Below, one piece after another: positions 23,898 through 35,877 of a stretch of DNA of 64,000 bases. Below the pieces are notes generated by a model. That model did no database searches. It saw only the letters and a list, made by a program, of their open reading frames with translations, and had not been told where the DNA came from. The DNA comes from Orobanche coerulescens (taxonomy: Eukaryota; Streptophyta; Magnoliopsida; Lamiales; Orobanchaceae). The translations under genes and the position numbers were made by a program. The DNA lies in contig CM065815.1 of NCBI GenBank assembly GCA_033398695.1, positions 97,368,501 through 97,432,500 of the forward strand. Direction: 5' to 3'. Position 1 is the stretch's first letter; the number at the start of each line of letters is the position of its first letter.

Positions 23898-24960
23898 TGC
23901 CATCATCTCAGTACGCCGGTGCTCGTAAGTTTTTCCTAACTTAACTCGTTTCACCGTTCTGTTCTATTCCTGTCTTAGTATCTTGTTGCGTTTTGCGTTT
24001 GAATTGTACTTACCCATTATTTCTTCAGAATTCCTGCTGGTAGAGGACGCGGACGCGGACGCGGTAGGGGACGTGGCGCAGCCGGTGGGGCGGCCATGTC
24101 CGATCACTCGGGAACTGATTCGGCGGTGCCCTCTTTGTCGAACAGTGTTCCCCCTAGTTCTGGAGGTCAGCAGGACTACCGCTAGCTCCGTAATGCACAT
24201 GAGAATGTTGGAGTGGCTAATATTTTGCGGCAAGTAGCGAACCAGATGACGCTACCGACTCAGCCGTTCTAGTCGGCCAAGCTAATGCCAACCTGGGCCC
24301 GCCACCGGATCCGGCAATGATAAGTTGCTTCAGACGTGATTCGTATGCGTCCTCCGCAGCTTTGATGGTGCTTCCGACCCTTCCTACCGGGAGAATTGGC
24401 TATTCGAGATGGAGAAAGTGTTTGAGGTCGCTAATTGTTCGAGGAGAGGAAAGTACCCATTGCTCAAGCTTCTCGCCAAAGAGGCAAGAACGTGGTGGCA
24501 AGCGGTGAAACCGCGGACTGGCAACCACGTGGGCGAGTTTCGGGATCCGATGGAAGATGAATTTTGCCCATGGCCGGTGAAAGAGGAGAATCCGAGCCTT
24601 CTTTGAGGCTAAGCCCCAAGATGTTCCTATTTCTCAAGCTATCAAGGACTACAATCAACAAATGCATTATGTGAGGAACCAAGTCCGAGATGAGCTAGAT
24701 AAGATCCGCCACTTTGATATGCGGATGAAACCGAGGGTGCGCCACTACATGTCTGGTCTGGGGTGCACGACTTTGAAAGAATATCAGAATAAGGCGATGG
24801 CTTATGAGATGTCGTTTTCTGCGACAGAGATGGCAACCGAAGGAAAGAAACGTAAAACCACGGCCGGGCTGGGAGGCAAGTCAGAGGGTATCCGAAGGCT
24901 CGGCCTGGTTCGCGAGTCTCGGAGTCGGGCCGCCATCGGGGCGAGGAAACGGTTCTAGGT
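23898..24960 (+). pseudogene. Element E gag, degenerate
   Basis: The likely start ATGCCATCATCTCAG at 23898 is followed ten codons on by a splice-like GTAAG (23926). A Gly-Arg-rich stretch follows a TTCTTCAG acceptor-like site near 24025-24060. Several stop codons interrupt the capsid region (for example near 24182 and 24270). Gag residues are again readable from 24662 (RNQVRDELDKIRHFDMRMKP), and a frameshift near 24900-24960 leads into the zinc-knuckle frame. Confidence 0.75.
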
Positions 24961-27391
24961 CTGCTTCTGCTGGTTCTGTTTGTGGTCCTACGTGCTTCAA
25001 CTGTAGTCGTCCGGGCCACATGATGAGTGAGTGTGATAGGCCTCCGATTCAGTGTCTTGCTTGTGGACGGATGGGTCATCATGCTAAGTTCTGTACGAAT
25101 GCAGCTCGAGCTCCAATTACTCAGATATCAGCCCCAGCTGCGGGAGAGCCGAGTGTTAATCAGGCACCGACAGTTCCTCAGCCGCAGCAGAGTTTTGGTA
25201 GAGGTCGAGGACGTGGACAACCTTCTAGAGGGGGAGCTTCTAGTGCGGGGTCTGTTCCGCCCCGGGTTTATGAGATGAGACGAGCAGGAGACCCATACGC
25301 GACGGTGGCTACAGGTACCGTTCACATCCTTGACCATCCTGTTTCCGTATTATTCGATTCTGGTGCTACGCATTCTTTCATATCTATGGATTGTGTGCAT
25401 CGTCTGCATGTTGATTGCTTGGTTGCATGTGAACCATTTGTTGTTAAACTGCCTAGTGGGGATAGCATCGTGGGGGATCGTGAGATTAGGGATTTTCCAA
25501 TGAGTATCGCGGGGAGGGTTTGGCCTTCCAATCTGATTGCGGTAGATATTAGAGATGAGGATCTGATTCTGGGTGAGGATTGGCTGGACCGTCATGGGGC
25601 AATCATGAATTATAGAACGAGGACTGTTTCAATGTTAGCCTCTAACGGTACCGAGCATTCTTTTGTGGGGCATAAGCGGAGTAGCCAGAGACTTTTGATC
25701 AGCGCCTTGAGGGCGGTGAGACTTCTTCGAGGAGATTGCATGGGCTATTGGTGTTACGCTTTGAGATCGGAAGAAGGGGGAGTCGAGCTCTCGTCTATTC
25801 CGGTAGTGTGTGAGTATCCTGATGTTTTTCCAGACGAGTTGCCGGGTTTGCCGCCGGACCGAGAAGTTGAGTTTACCGTCGATTTAGAGCCGGGTGCAGC
25901 CCCTATCTCTAAGACGCCATACCGTATGGCGCCCGCCGAGATGCTGGAGCTGAAGAAACAGTTGGGAGAGTTGCTAGACATGGGGTATATTCGACCGAGT
26001 GCCTCACCTTGGGGCGCACCGGTCCTGTTTGTGAAGAAGAAGGATGGGTCACTTCGTTTGTGTATCGACTACCGAGAGTTGAACAAAGTGACCATCAAAA
26101 ACAAGTATCCGCTTCCGAGGATTGATGGCTTGTTTGATCAGTTGCAAGGGGAAACCGTGTTTTCGAAGATTGATTTGAGATCGGGGTATTATCAGCTCCG
26201 AGTGAAGGATATCGATATTCCGAAGACGGCCTTTCGGACGAGGTACGGACACTACGAGTTTGTGGTTTTGCCTTTTGGGCTAACCAACGCACCAGCCGTG
26301 TTCATGCAGCTTATAAACAAAGTGTTTATCGAGTACCTCGATAAGTGTGTAGTCGTTTTTATCGACGACATCCTGATTTACTCGAGGAGCGAGGAGGAGC
26401 ACGCCCGTCATTTGCATATCGTATTAGATATTTTGAGAACTCAGCATCTTTTTGCGAAGTTCTCAAAGTGCGAGTTTTGGTTACGGGAGGCTATGTTTCT
26501 CGGTCATGTGATCTCGGCCGAGGGTGTTCGTGTAGACCCACATAAGGTAGAGGCAGTGTTGGATTGGGCGCCGCCCAAGAACGTGAAGGAGATTCGCAGT
26601 TTTCTGGGATTAGCCGGGTATTACCGTAGATTCATCGAGGGGTTCTCTAAGCTCGCTCGACCGCTGACTCAGTTGTTACAGAAGTCAGAGAAGTTTGTGT
26701 GGACCGATGAGAGGCAGAATAGTTTTGAGGAGTTGAAGAAGCGGTTGACGACCGCTCCTGTTTTGGCTTTACCGAGTGGTAATGATGGTTTCTCAGTTTA
26801 TAATGATGCTTCGGGCCAAGGGCTCGAATGCGTACTTATGCAGCACGGGAGGACGATTGCATATGCTTCCCGTCAGTTGAAACCGTATGAGTTGAATTAC
26901 CCTACGCACGATCTTGAGTTGGCCGCAGTTGTATTTGCATTGAAGATTTGGCGTCATTACTTGTATGGCTCGTCGTGTCAGATTTTCACCGATCACAAGA
27001 GCCTGAAGTGCATTTTTACGCAGAAAGAGCTTAATATGAGACAGAGGAGATGGTTGGAGTTGATTAAGGACTACGACCTCGAGATTCTATATCATCCGGG
27101 TAAGGCAAATGTGGTGGCAGATGCCTTGAGCCGGAAATCGGTATCGCTTCGGGCGCTTGAGCTACTTACGGCCCAGTCGGGACTTCAGCGAGAGTTTACG
27201 ATGTTGAGCATTGAGGTTGTACTGCCAGAGAGTTCCGGGCAGTTGCGTACTCTTGAGATTTCTTCATCTCTGGTCGATGACATTAAATCAGGACAGTTGG
27301 AGGACCCGATGTTTATTCAGCTTCGAGAGAGTGTAGGGAAGGGGAAAGCCCCAGGATTTGTTATTCATGAGGACGGAGTGTTGAGATTCTG
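24960..27391 (+). CDS. Element E zinc knuckles, protease, RT and RNase H (open)
   Basis: This is about 810 codons without a stop. In order it has two CCHC knuckles ([14 protein letters not shown] and [14 protein letters not shown]); an aspartic protease with [14 protein letters not shown] with [32 protein letters not shown] and the catalytic [10 protein letters not shown]; and RNase H with [13 protein letters not shown] and [13 protein letters not shown]. The RT is typical of Ty3/gypsy. A TGA at 27390-27392 replaces an arginine codon and cuts translation before integrase. In the intact family this would be one gag-pol polyprotein processed by the protease. Confidence 0.9.
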
Positions 27392-27392
27392 A

Positions 27393-28698
27393 GGTCGGTT
27401 GTGTGTTCCGAACGACTCGGAATTGAGACGGAGTATTATGCGAGAGGCTCATGCGTCACCTTACCCAGTCCATCCGGGCTCGAGTAAAATGTATAAAGAT
27501 TTGAGGAAGAATTTCTGGTGGAACGACATGAAGAATGAGGTAGTTCAGTTTGTGGCTAAGTGTTTGACTTGTCAACAAGTCAAGATTGAGCATTAGCGGC
27601 CAGCCGGGTTATTGAAACCACTTCCCGTCCCAGAGTGGAAGTGGGAGGATATCTCTATGGATTTTGTCACGGGTTTGCCGAGGACGAAGACTGGTATGAA
27701 TATGGTGTGGGTGATTGTAGACCGACTGACTAAGTCGGCACATTTTCTGGGCATCAAGGATACTTGGGGTCCAGAAAAGTTGGCTCGTATTTTTATCGCA
27801 CAGATAGTGAGGCTTCATGGTACGCCGAGGACCATTATTTCAAACAGAGATGGCCGATTTGTATCGCATTTTTGGCAGGCGGTGCATAAGGCATTGGGAA
27901 CACAGTTACGTTTGAGCACTTCGTTCCATCCCTGCATCGATGGCGATCCAACGTACCATTCAGACGTTCGAGGATTTGTTGCGCGCATGCGCGTTAGATT
28001 GGAGTAGTGACTGGGATGAGCATTTGGCCTTAATTGAGTTTACTTATAATAATAGCTGGCACGCGTCGATTAAGATGGCACCGTATGAGGCACTTTATGG
28101 CCGACGTTGTCGATCGCCGATATGTTGGGATAAGCCGTCCGATCTAGTTGGCACCGAGCCAGACCTTGTGTTAGAGACAAGGGAGAAAGTTGAATTGATT
28201 AGAAAGAGAATGTTGGCTGCTCAGAGTCGACAAAAGTCCAATGCGGATGTTAGGCGTCGACCTTTGGAGTTTGAGGTGGGAGATCATGTTCTGTTGAGAG
28301 TGTCTCCGACGAAGGGAGTTTTCCGTTTTGGGAAAAAGGGGAAGCTCAGTCCGAGGTATATTGGGCCCTTCGAGATATTGGAGAGAGTCGGTGAGTTGGC
28401 ATACCGTTTAGCCTTGCCTCCGTCGTTGAGTCATGTTCATAGCATATTTCACGTCTCCCAGCTGAGGAAGTATGTTCCGGACCCATCCCACATTATTGAT
28501 TTTGGAGACGTGGAGATCGAGAAGGATGTTACGTTTGAGGAGAGACCCGTCAAGATTTTGGAGCGTCGGGACAAGCAGTTAAGGCACAAAACCATTCCTT
28601 TGGTTAAGGTGCAATGGTCGAGGCACGGAGTAGAAGAAGCGACGTGGGAGTTAGAGGATGATATGCGTTCGAGGCATCCCGAACTTTTTGATTCTTAA
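27393..28698 (+). pseudogene. Element E integrase and chromodomain-like tail, broken
   Basis: The zinc-binding H-H-C-C region (REAHASPYPVHPGS to [12 protein letters not shown]) ends in a TAG at 27594-27596. The core reads [12 protein letters not shown], but the second catalytic aspartate, normally in ISDRD, is Asn here (ISNRD, near 27840). A 2-bp loss near 27945 shifts frame. The remainder (27940-28698) is open and ends in VKVQWSRHGVEEATWE, the chromodomain-like tail. It is probably inactive. Confidence 0.88.
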
Positions 28699-28719
28699 GT
28701 TTCGGGACGAAACTTTATT

Positions 28720-28733
28720 TTAGAGGGGGAGAA
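28720..28733 (+). other. Polypurine tract of E
   Basis: TTAGAGGGGGAGAA lies directly before the 3' LTR and would prime plus-strand DNA synthesis. Confidence 0.9.
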
Positions 28734-30751
28734 TGTAATATCCGTAATTTTTTTCCATTTTAGGCAGTTTCTATTTTGGTGTATGTCTATTTTTATCGAC
28801 TCTCTTGTAACCGTTTCGAAATTTTGAATCTACTTTATTCTTGGAGTTTTTCCATTTGGACGAGTTTTGGTGATGTTTTCTCGTAATTTCATTTTATGAC
28901 ATGTTTTGCCGTATGAACGTTCGATTCTCGTAAAACTCGTTCGTTTTCGTTGTTTCTTGGCTTGTACAAGTTCGCATGGTTGAGTTGGTCATGTTGAAAC
29001 TTTGGGTTTGTAAATCCGACGTCGTTTCGTGAGTTTCGGGCACTTGGGCCATTTTCGTAATTTCCTATAAATTTAAGGAAATTAATCTCCTTGTCGTATT
29101 TTGGATTCCTCGGTAGTTGGAAGTGCATTTACTTTCGAGCACTCAGCTTCGTTGTTATGAATACCTCGTATTTACACTTTTAATTCTATCCTCGTGTTGT
29201 AGTTCGTCGTCGAATCGACTGTGCAGAATTGGTGTTTAGAACTGGGGTCTGTTACGTGCATAACGTACGTTATGCATGACCCATAACGTACGTTATGACC
29301 CTTCACAATTCAGTATAGAAATTTGGTTACGTACATTAACTAGTGTTGGGTTACGTACGTAACCATCATAAAGTACATTAACAGCTTGTGTTAACGTTCG
29401 TAACGCACTGTCAGCGTTTTTAAACCTGACTTAACCTCAGTCAGTTTCTTTTCATCCTTCTTCGCCCCTTTTCGCGACATGAGCGTTCTTGAGCACCTTT
29501 GGAGCGATTTGTCCAGAGCAATCCGTGGTTTTACTCTAGAGATTTACTATTGTATACCAAGGGAGATTTATCTACAATATTATCATCTTCCATCAGTCGA
29601 ATCCAAGGTAATTCCTCAGGAACCCTAATTTTGACGAATTTGGGGGTTTTTCGGGATTCTAGGGTTTAGTTCCGAATTGTTCATCTATATATCGATATTC
29701 TTTACCGATTGTGATTATTGAGTGATTCTAAATCTAATTTCCTTGATTTTAATCCGCGAATTATCAATACGGGGAGATTTTGCGTAAACCCTCGCCCGTA
29801 TCGATTGAACGTCTATTGTCGTGATTTGTAATCGAGGTTTTGGGAGTATTCCTTTCGATTATTGATGTCCGTTGGGACTGAGTTATGCTAATTCTTCGTT
29901 TAGGAACCGTCGTTTTCCATTCGGATCATCCGTAGTCATTTTTCACTTCCGATTCTTCGAAGATGTCACAAAGGCAAGTACTTTACATTTGTTTACATGT
30001 TCTAGTATTTGAATTATGGCTATATGTGGTTGTTGTGGGAGGATATGTGTATGTTCACCTAGGGACGGTCCGACAGGGCCTCTAGGGATATGTATTGCCG
30101 TGAGTGTGCGTATCGCGAACTGTGGTTAGCCACCCAGGGATGTCCGATGGGGCTCTGCGGGGTACGATGGCCGTGAGTCTCGTACCAACGGTTAACTTTG
30201 AATTGTGATTTGTTGGAGATAATGTGTTTTGTGATTGTACATTGTAAATATTCCGGAATATTAAATGCTTTCTAAAATGATTTTTGGCGCATATATTCAT
30301 CTGATTAGAATGTAGTTCAAATGGATTGTACTTGCACTAGCAGTTGTCGCTAACCCCAATACTTTTTGTATTTCAGGTATTGATCGTGGGGACAAGCGAG
30401 CACTCGAGCCGTATGAGGATGATGGGCAAGCATGATATTGTCCAGTAGTCGATTCTTGGTGTTTTGTTCTGTTGATTATGGTTGATGTATTGTTTTGGGA
30501 TTTTTATATTATAAAATTGATTTAAGTACTCGAGTACTTCCCGTTTGAATTGTTAATGTCGTGTTCCCGCTTTGGGAAATGGATTTAATGTCAGGTGTTA
30601 ATTGTCGGTTTGTATTCTTATTATGAATTGTCGTCTCATTGATGGTTGTTTGTCTTTGTCGAATGTCTTGTTTAGTACGTTAGCCTGGTGGATTCCACAG
30701 TGTAGGGTCCACGGCGCTGTAATATGCCCTGAATGTCTTGGGGGTGTTACA
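28734..30751 (+). repeat. Element E 3' LTR
   Basis: It is 2018 bp and pairs with 21798-23805. The palindrome cluster (29250-29405) keeps full CATAACGTACGTTATG and GGTTACGTACGTAACC motifs. The TATA-like box is at 29415-29426. Confidence 0.93.
29250..29405 (+). promoter_or_regulatory. Palindrome cluster, 3' LTR of E
   Basis: It contains two CATAACGTACGTTATG-type motifs and GGTTACGTACGTAACC. It lies upstream of GTTTTTAAACC. Compare the altered copies in the 5' LTR. Confidence 0.7.
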
Positions 30752-30972
30752 TTCATCACCTCGGGAATTTTTGGGATTTCAAAACCTTTAAAACTCTGAG
30801 TCCTGGTTCACCATGCCTTTCAAAAGAAGGGTTGAGGGCTTTAACCCAAATCTTGTTTCATAAATCAACAGTTCACAATACGGAAAACATTTACTCAAGC
30901 TTAGGACTCGGTCCAACATTCATTTTCATAAAACTTTTCCTTTCAAAGCTTTGGTTGTCAAAACATATTCAT

Positions 30973-31470
30973 GACACCGTGATCCACTGTCACGTGTCTC
31001 TGTAGGTTCACAACCCACACGGACTACGCCACGCACAAATAAACAATCATAATCAATTCCGACACCGTGATCCACTATCACGTGTCTCCGTAGGTTCAAC
31101 AACCCACACGGACTATTCCACATACAGATAACCAAACATAACCAATTCCGACACCGTGGTCCACTGTCATGTGTCTCCGTAGGTTCAACAACCCACACGG
31201 ACTATTCCAATCACAACAATCATACACACAGTCCTGACACCGTAGTCCACTGCCACGTGTCACCATAAGCCCCATCGAGCTCACCCAGTTGGACGCACTG
31301 TGTCCGAAACTCATGGTCCACTGCCATGCGTTATCGTAGACCTCGTCAGACCAGAACGATTGGACCTCAGTACCTCACGAAGTTCTGACCCCGTAGTCCA
31401 CTGCCACGAGTCCTCGTAGGTCTCGTCGAACCAACACGAGTGAACTTAGCAGTCACACACATATTCACAT
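30973..31470. repeat. ~85-bp tandem repeat array in LTR of F
   Basis: GACACCGTGATCCACTGTCA-type units start near 30973, 31061, 31150 and 31235, with more diverged ones near 31300 and 31386. Each is followed by GTGTCTCCGTAGGTTCAACA. The spacing is 85-89 bp. Confidence 0.8.
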
Positions 31471-32360
31471 TCACATTCACATTACATACGACAATGAGCA
31501 CAGTTAATCAATCACGTTGATCACCACAAAATCGTACATCACACGCACATAACACAATCTCGACACTCGCAACAACTATCATCAATCAAAGACACACAAC
31601 CAACATAACAAACGATCGGTACACAATACATTGCACAACCAAGTGTACAACCATCCCATATGTACGTCGCAATCCTGCACAAATGGCACAACACCAAACA
31701 CGTATACCAATATAACACTATTATCACAAAGCCTTCAAATTGCGGAATACACAACCAATTCAAACGGAACATATTTACGAAGGCAAGCAAAGTCATCATA
31801 AATCTCATACGTGATTACTAGTCGCAAGATACAAGTCGTATAATAAGATACTTGCCTTAATAACCGCTATCGAACGCTCCGAAGAACACGGTTCGATCGG
31901 GAAGCTCGAACCCCAAAGAAGGCAACGAACGGAAGGGTTCCGACTCAAGTTCTTCACAAGAATTTCATTCCTAAGTCATATCAATGATATATCAACAATC
32001 GTACGATGAATAATAACCGCACAACGCCCAATCCCCCCCTAAGACCTTTTGTCGGACACTTTCAAGGCGTCGACTAAGAACTCAACCGAAACGACGAATC
32101 AATACAATCCAACCGTGGAATAACAAGGAATTCGATATAATATAGCTTAACAAACATCAATCGAAGCAAAAACGAAAGGAAAAACGAATAATAGCCAAGA
32201 ACCCTAAAATTAGGTATAATGTCAAAACACCTCAATTCAACGATGGAATGGTGGAAGGAAGATGATTGATTCGTGCTACAAACTCCAATTCCGATTTATA
32301 CGATGATAGAATGAAACATCCGGATGAAATCGCCCAAGATCGTGATGAAGGAGTGGCAAC

Positions 32361-32546
32361 AAACGGCCCAAATGGCGCCGTGTTCAGCGCCGTATTGCAG
32401 GTCAGCAGGCGACCCCTGTGCGACACGGCGCATAGACACGGCGTAAAATGCCGCGGGTCTTGCGCCGTTTCGCAAGGCAGCGAGCACCACTGGGAAACAT
32501 GGCGCACAGACACGGCGCAGAATGCCGCGGGTCTTGCGCCGTTTTT
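32361..32546 (-). promoter_or_regulatory. Inverted-repeat cluster ACACGGCGC/GCGCCGTGT (F)
   Basis: The cluster has AAACGGCCCAAATGGCGCCG, CGACACGGCGCATAG, ACACGGCGTAAAATGCCGCG (twice, with variation) and TTGCGCCGTTT. The TATA-like box lies about 60 bp beyond it in element orientation. The AAACGG...GCGCCGTGTT module also occurs in the Athila-like element D. Confidence 0.65.
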
Positions 32547-33066
32547 ACACAAGTCAGGCCAGACAGCCTCTAGACACAAGACGACGCTACCAAACCGAAA
32601 GAGACGATAAACCAAAACACGATATACCGACCCAACGGTCCGAGAAAATTACATGCAACAAGAAACAATATCCAATAACCCGAGACGGTCCGAGGTGCAC
32701 AACCAAAAATCGAACAAGGAACAAATTCCCTAAACTTATAGGAAATTACGAAACGGCCCAAACGTCCGAAAATCACGATACGTGATCAAATAACCAAACC
32801 GAAGTTCACAACACGTCTAAAAAAGTTAACGGACTTACGGGAAACTCGAAACAGTAATTTCGAACGAGATTCATAAGAATCGAACTCGAGTGTGGAAAAG
32901 TCGTTAAGAAACACGGAACACAACAAAACAATACCGAAATGAACTCGAATGACAAAAAGTGCAGAATTAATCATTTTAAAAATGATGAAACCGTCCCAAG
33001 CGAGTCGTCAAAATGGACTTCCGCCGAAAAAAGAAATTATCGGAAATCGAAATTGCGGATATTACA

Positions 33067-34104
33067 TACTACCCTCCTTAAAAGAAGTTTCGTCCCGAAA
33101 CTTAAAATAAGTAGGGAGATGCAATATCTCATCAGGAAAACTCAACAAGATACACAAGAACCGAAAAAATCGCGCCCAACGGCGAAACGTTACAAGCAAC
33201 GCAAAGGGATATACGGTGTGAAAACACGCTCCACGACGACCAACACAATGCCACCGGTAGAGACATAATAAAACCAACAAGTGACAAGTGTCATCAAACA
33301 GATAATACAATCAAGTCGATTATCCGAACAATCACAAAACACCATGAACGAAAATTAATATGATTGACCAACCCAACGGTACATCAATCAAAACGCGAGC
33401 CAATCGATGAATAAATACGGAATTCCACCACCCAAGGGTTGGAAGATCGAAAACGAGACTAATTTCCCGAACTTAAGGGAATTACGAAGGAGTCTGAATG
33501 TTCAACAATCACGAAACGAGATCAACAAAAACCGAACAATCAAACGATCGAACCACAACGATCGAGGCAACAAAAATCGAACAGTCATGTTCGAATCACA
33601 AAGAACAATAAAATTCAAACAACAACTCCAAGGTTCACATCTCGACTCGAGACAATATATGATCCAGTGAAAACAACAAGATGTGCATTCACATAAGATC
33701 CACAGGAAAGGGAATAGCAATTGAAAAGTCACAACGACAAACGAGTTATTCCGAAACAATACCACACTCGTTCGATCAACAAAAGCAAGGGGCAGGACAA
33801 GCTCAGAAAATGTCAATGAACATAAACGAGTCGATAGAGTCGAAAATACAGAAGTTTAAAATCCGATCCACTTCGAATAAAAGAACTAGTAGAACCAAAA
33901 GATGTTACTTCCGAACAAGGTTCATAAGGATCGAACCGAACTCGGAAAAGTCACATCGATAAACAGATCGACCCAAAACAAGATCACAGCTCGTTCGAAC
34001 GATGAAACTGAAATACAGAACAAGTCCAGAAAGTATCAACGAACACGAGCGAGTCGATAGACCTGAGAAAGAGGAAATGCAGAAGTTCAAAAACAATACG
34101 GGTA
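33067..34104 (-). pseudogene. Element F polypurine tract and degenerate interior
   Basis: On the minus strand AAGTTTCGGGACGAAACTTC and AAGGAGGGTAGTA come just before the LTR, as in elements A, C and E, so this is the 3' end of F. Sequence that should be pol is barely readable; GATGAGAT before the end may be the last codons of a chromodomain tail. From about 33400 it resembles LTR-like DNA (CGAACTTAAGGGAATTACGA). No usable ORF remains. Confidence 0.55.
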
Positions 34105-35877
34105 TGATCGATCAAAAACTTATCCTAAAAATAGGAGTTTTTGAGTCGCTCGCAAATATATACGAGGTAAAAGTAGTTTGTGGTAAGTTCTACCAAGGTC
34201 TTTTCTCTCGAGGATTGTTCAACAGGACTTCGTATAATATTTTGTATAGATTGCAAGAAATAAATACTAAAATATTCTAAAATATATTTTTTTTATTTTT
34301 AAATTAACTAAATTAAAATGCACTATTTTTAATTTAAACTATTTTTAATAAGAATATTTTAACAAGACTATTTATATTAGACTATTTATATTAAGACTAT
34401 TTTTAATAGACTATTTTTACTAGACTATTTATATTAAAACTATTTTTAATAGACTATTTTTACTAGACTATTTTTAACTAGTGAAAATGAATAGAATTAA
34501 AATGAGTTGGGAATTTATAAAATCTAGGGGATTACGGGTTCATTAAATTAGGTTTTTAATTAAGTATAAGAATTGATTTACACGGATATAAAAGAAAAAT
34601 GATTGTTTATCGAGTAATCAACTTTTCACCTCATAACTTTCGTATTCAAAGGTGTCTTAACCACTTTCGCGATCTTAAGATGTTGATAACAAGATTAACA
34701 CTTGATAGATTGAAAAGATATGTTTCCAATTCACTCAACAATTAATCAAGGAGATTTCATTAATAGAAATAGGATATGATCAATCTCTATTTAAACCAAT
34801 TAGTCCTTTTTAATCAAAATAGTGTAAATCAATCAAATACTCAATATATAACCTAATAGAAATCCCCCTTGCCCTAGGAAGAAAGATTAGCTACTCATTG
34901 GTTTATACAAACTAAAATTATAATAGAAATAATTGATATACATAATATATATATATATATATATAAACTTTTAATTACTAGAACTTAATGAGAATAGATA
35001 AAACTTATTTGAATATGATGAATCAAAGTGCAAGAAACAAACTTCAAAATATAACTTCAAACTTGTTTAAAGGTTATAAGCTTACAAAAATTGAAAGTAA
35101 AATACTAAGTAAAATACTAAGTGCTTATTGATCAAGCACTTTTCAATTACAAACTAAATGAAAGAAACACTTCAAACCAAAAAATGAAATACAAACTAAA
35201 ATTGAGAGTTCTAAGGAAAATATCTTGTTAAAATAAAGGAGTGTTCTTTGCAAGAAGAGGAGGATGATTTTGCAATGGATGAAGATGTCCTTTTATAGGT
35301 GATTTTCAAGAATACAATTGATTATTCAATTTGTGGCATCTTTGACAAGTCTTTGGTGTTTGATTCACACTTGATCTTCCTTGCATGTCTTGATTTTCAG
35401 ATCATTGACTTCATACATAGTTGTTGAGCTCACAAGATGCTAAATGTGGAAAATTCCACAAATATCAGCCTGAAAACGGCGATGCAAAACGGCCCAGTTT
35501 GCCCCGTGTTGTGCGTGTTTTGTGGTGACTCGGTCTCTTCCGGAATACGCGCGAGGACACGGCGCTAAATGCCGGCCGTGTGTGAAATGGCCCAAGACAC
35601 GGCCCTTGTTGCGCCATATGTGAAACGACCTACATAACACGGTCCATTTTGCGCCGTGTTGTATGGTCGTTTTGCCTTGAAAAATTCCCGTCATTTGGAT
35701 TTGATCTTGTTTTCCGTCCTTTTTGATGTTTCATGTCAGTAATCTGTAAAATAACCATTTTTAGCTCATGTTTGGACATATCTGTAAAATATGTATTTTT
35801 AATCACAAATCAGTACGATTATGCCCGTAAAAGGAATATTTTGTATATGAATTTTTAGATCAATTATGCACTAATCA
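34105..35877 (-). mobile_element. Element D 3' LTR (Athila-like Ty3/gypsy)
   Basis: It has termini TGATCGATCA and CACTAATCA on the plus strand and is 1773 bp long. A purine tract on the minus strand (AAGTGTGGGGTATT, 35878-35891) directly adjoins it. That purine tract and the LTR start TGATTAGTGCATAATTGATC are typical of Athila/Tat elements. It contains an inverted-repeat cluster (35472-35668) and, in minus orientation, a TATA-like CCTATAAAAGG (35299-35289). The outer border is inferred from the TG/CA ends because the partner LTR is not in the window. Confidence 0.75.
35472..35668 (-). promoter_or_regulatory. Inverted-repeat cluster in LTR of D
   Basis: It includes two AAACGGCCC/ACACGGTCC...CCGTGTTG modules (35487 and 35638), ACACGGCGCTAAATGCCGG and ACACGGCCC. 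Related modules occur inside D at 39287-39385 and in the LTR of F. Confidence 0.65.

Larger units (their letters stand above)
21798..30751 (+). mobile_element. Element E: Ty3/gypsy retrotransposon with chromodomain
   Basis: It is an 8954-bp element with two LTRs (21798-23805 and 28734-30751), termini TGTAATATCC and GGGTGTTACA, and a perfect TSD TTCAT (21793-21797 and 30752-30756). PBS, gag, protease, RT, RNase H, integrase and PPT are all in order. Domain order and the chromodomain-like end place it among plant chromoviruses, probably the Tekay/Del group given LTRs of 2 kb. Nonsense and frameshift changes make it non-autonomous now. It sits inside the 3' LTR of element F. Confidence 0.95.
30757..33066 (-). 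mobile_element. Element F 3' LTR, second part
   Basis: It continues the LTR begun at 21233 and ends GCGGATATTACA at 33066. Together the parts give about 2875 bp. It holds a tandem array (30973-31470), a palindrome cluster (32361-32546) and, in minus orientation, a TATA-like box at 32293-32302. Confidence 0.85.

Noticed and set aside
30973..31470. Regularly spaced repeats that might look like a CRISPR array or a satellite
   Set aside because: Units of about 85 bp diverge gradually and have no unique spacers. They lie inside an LTR in plant DNA.
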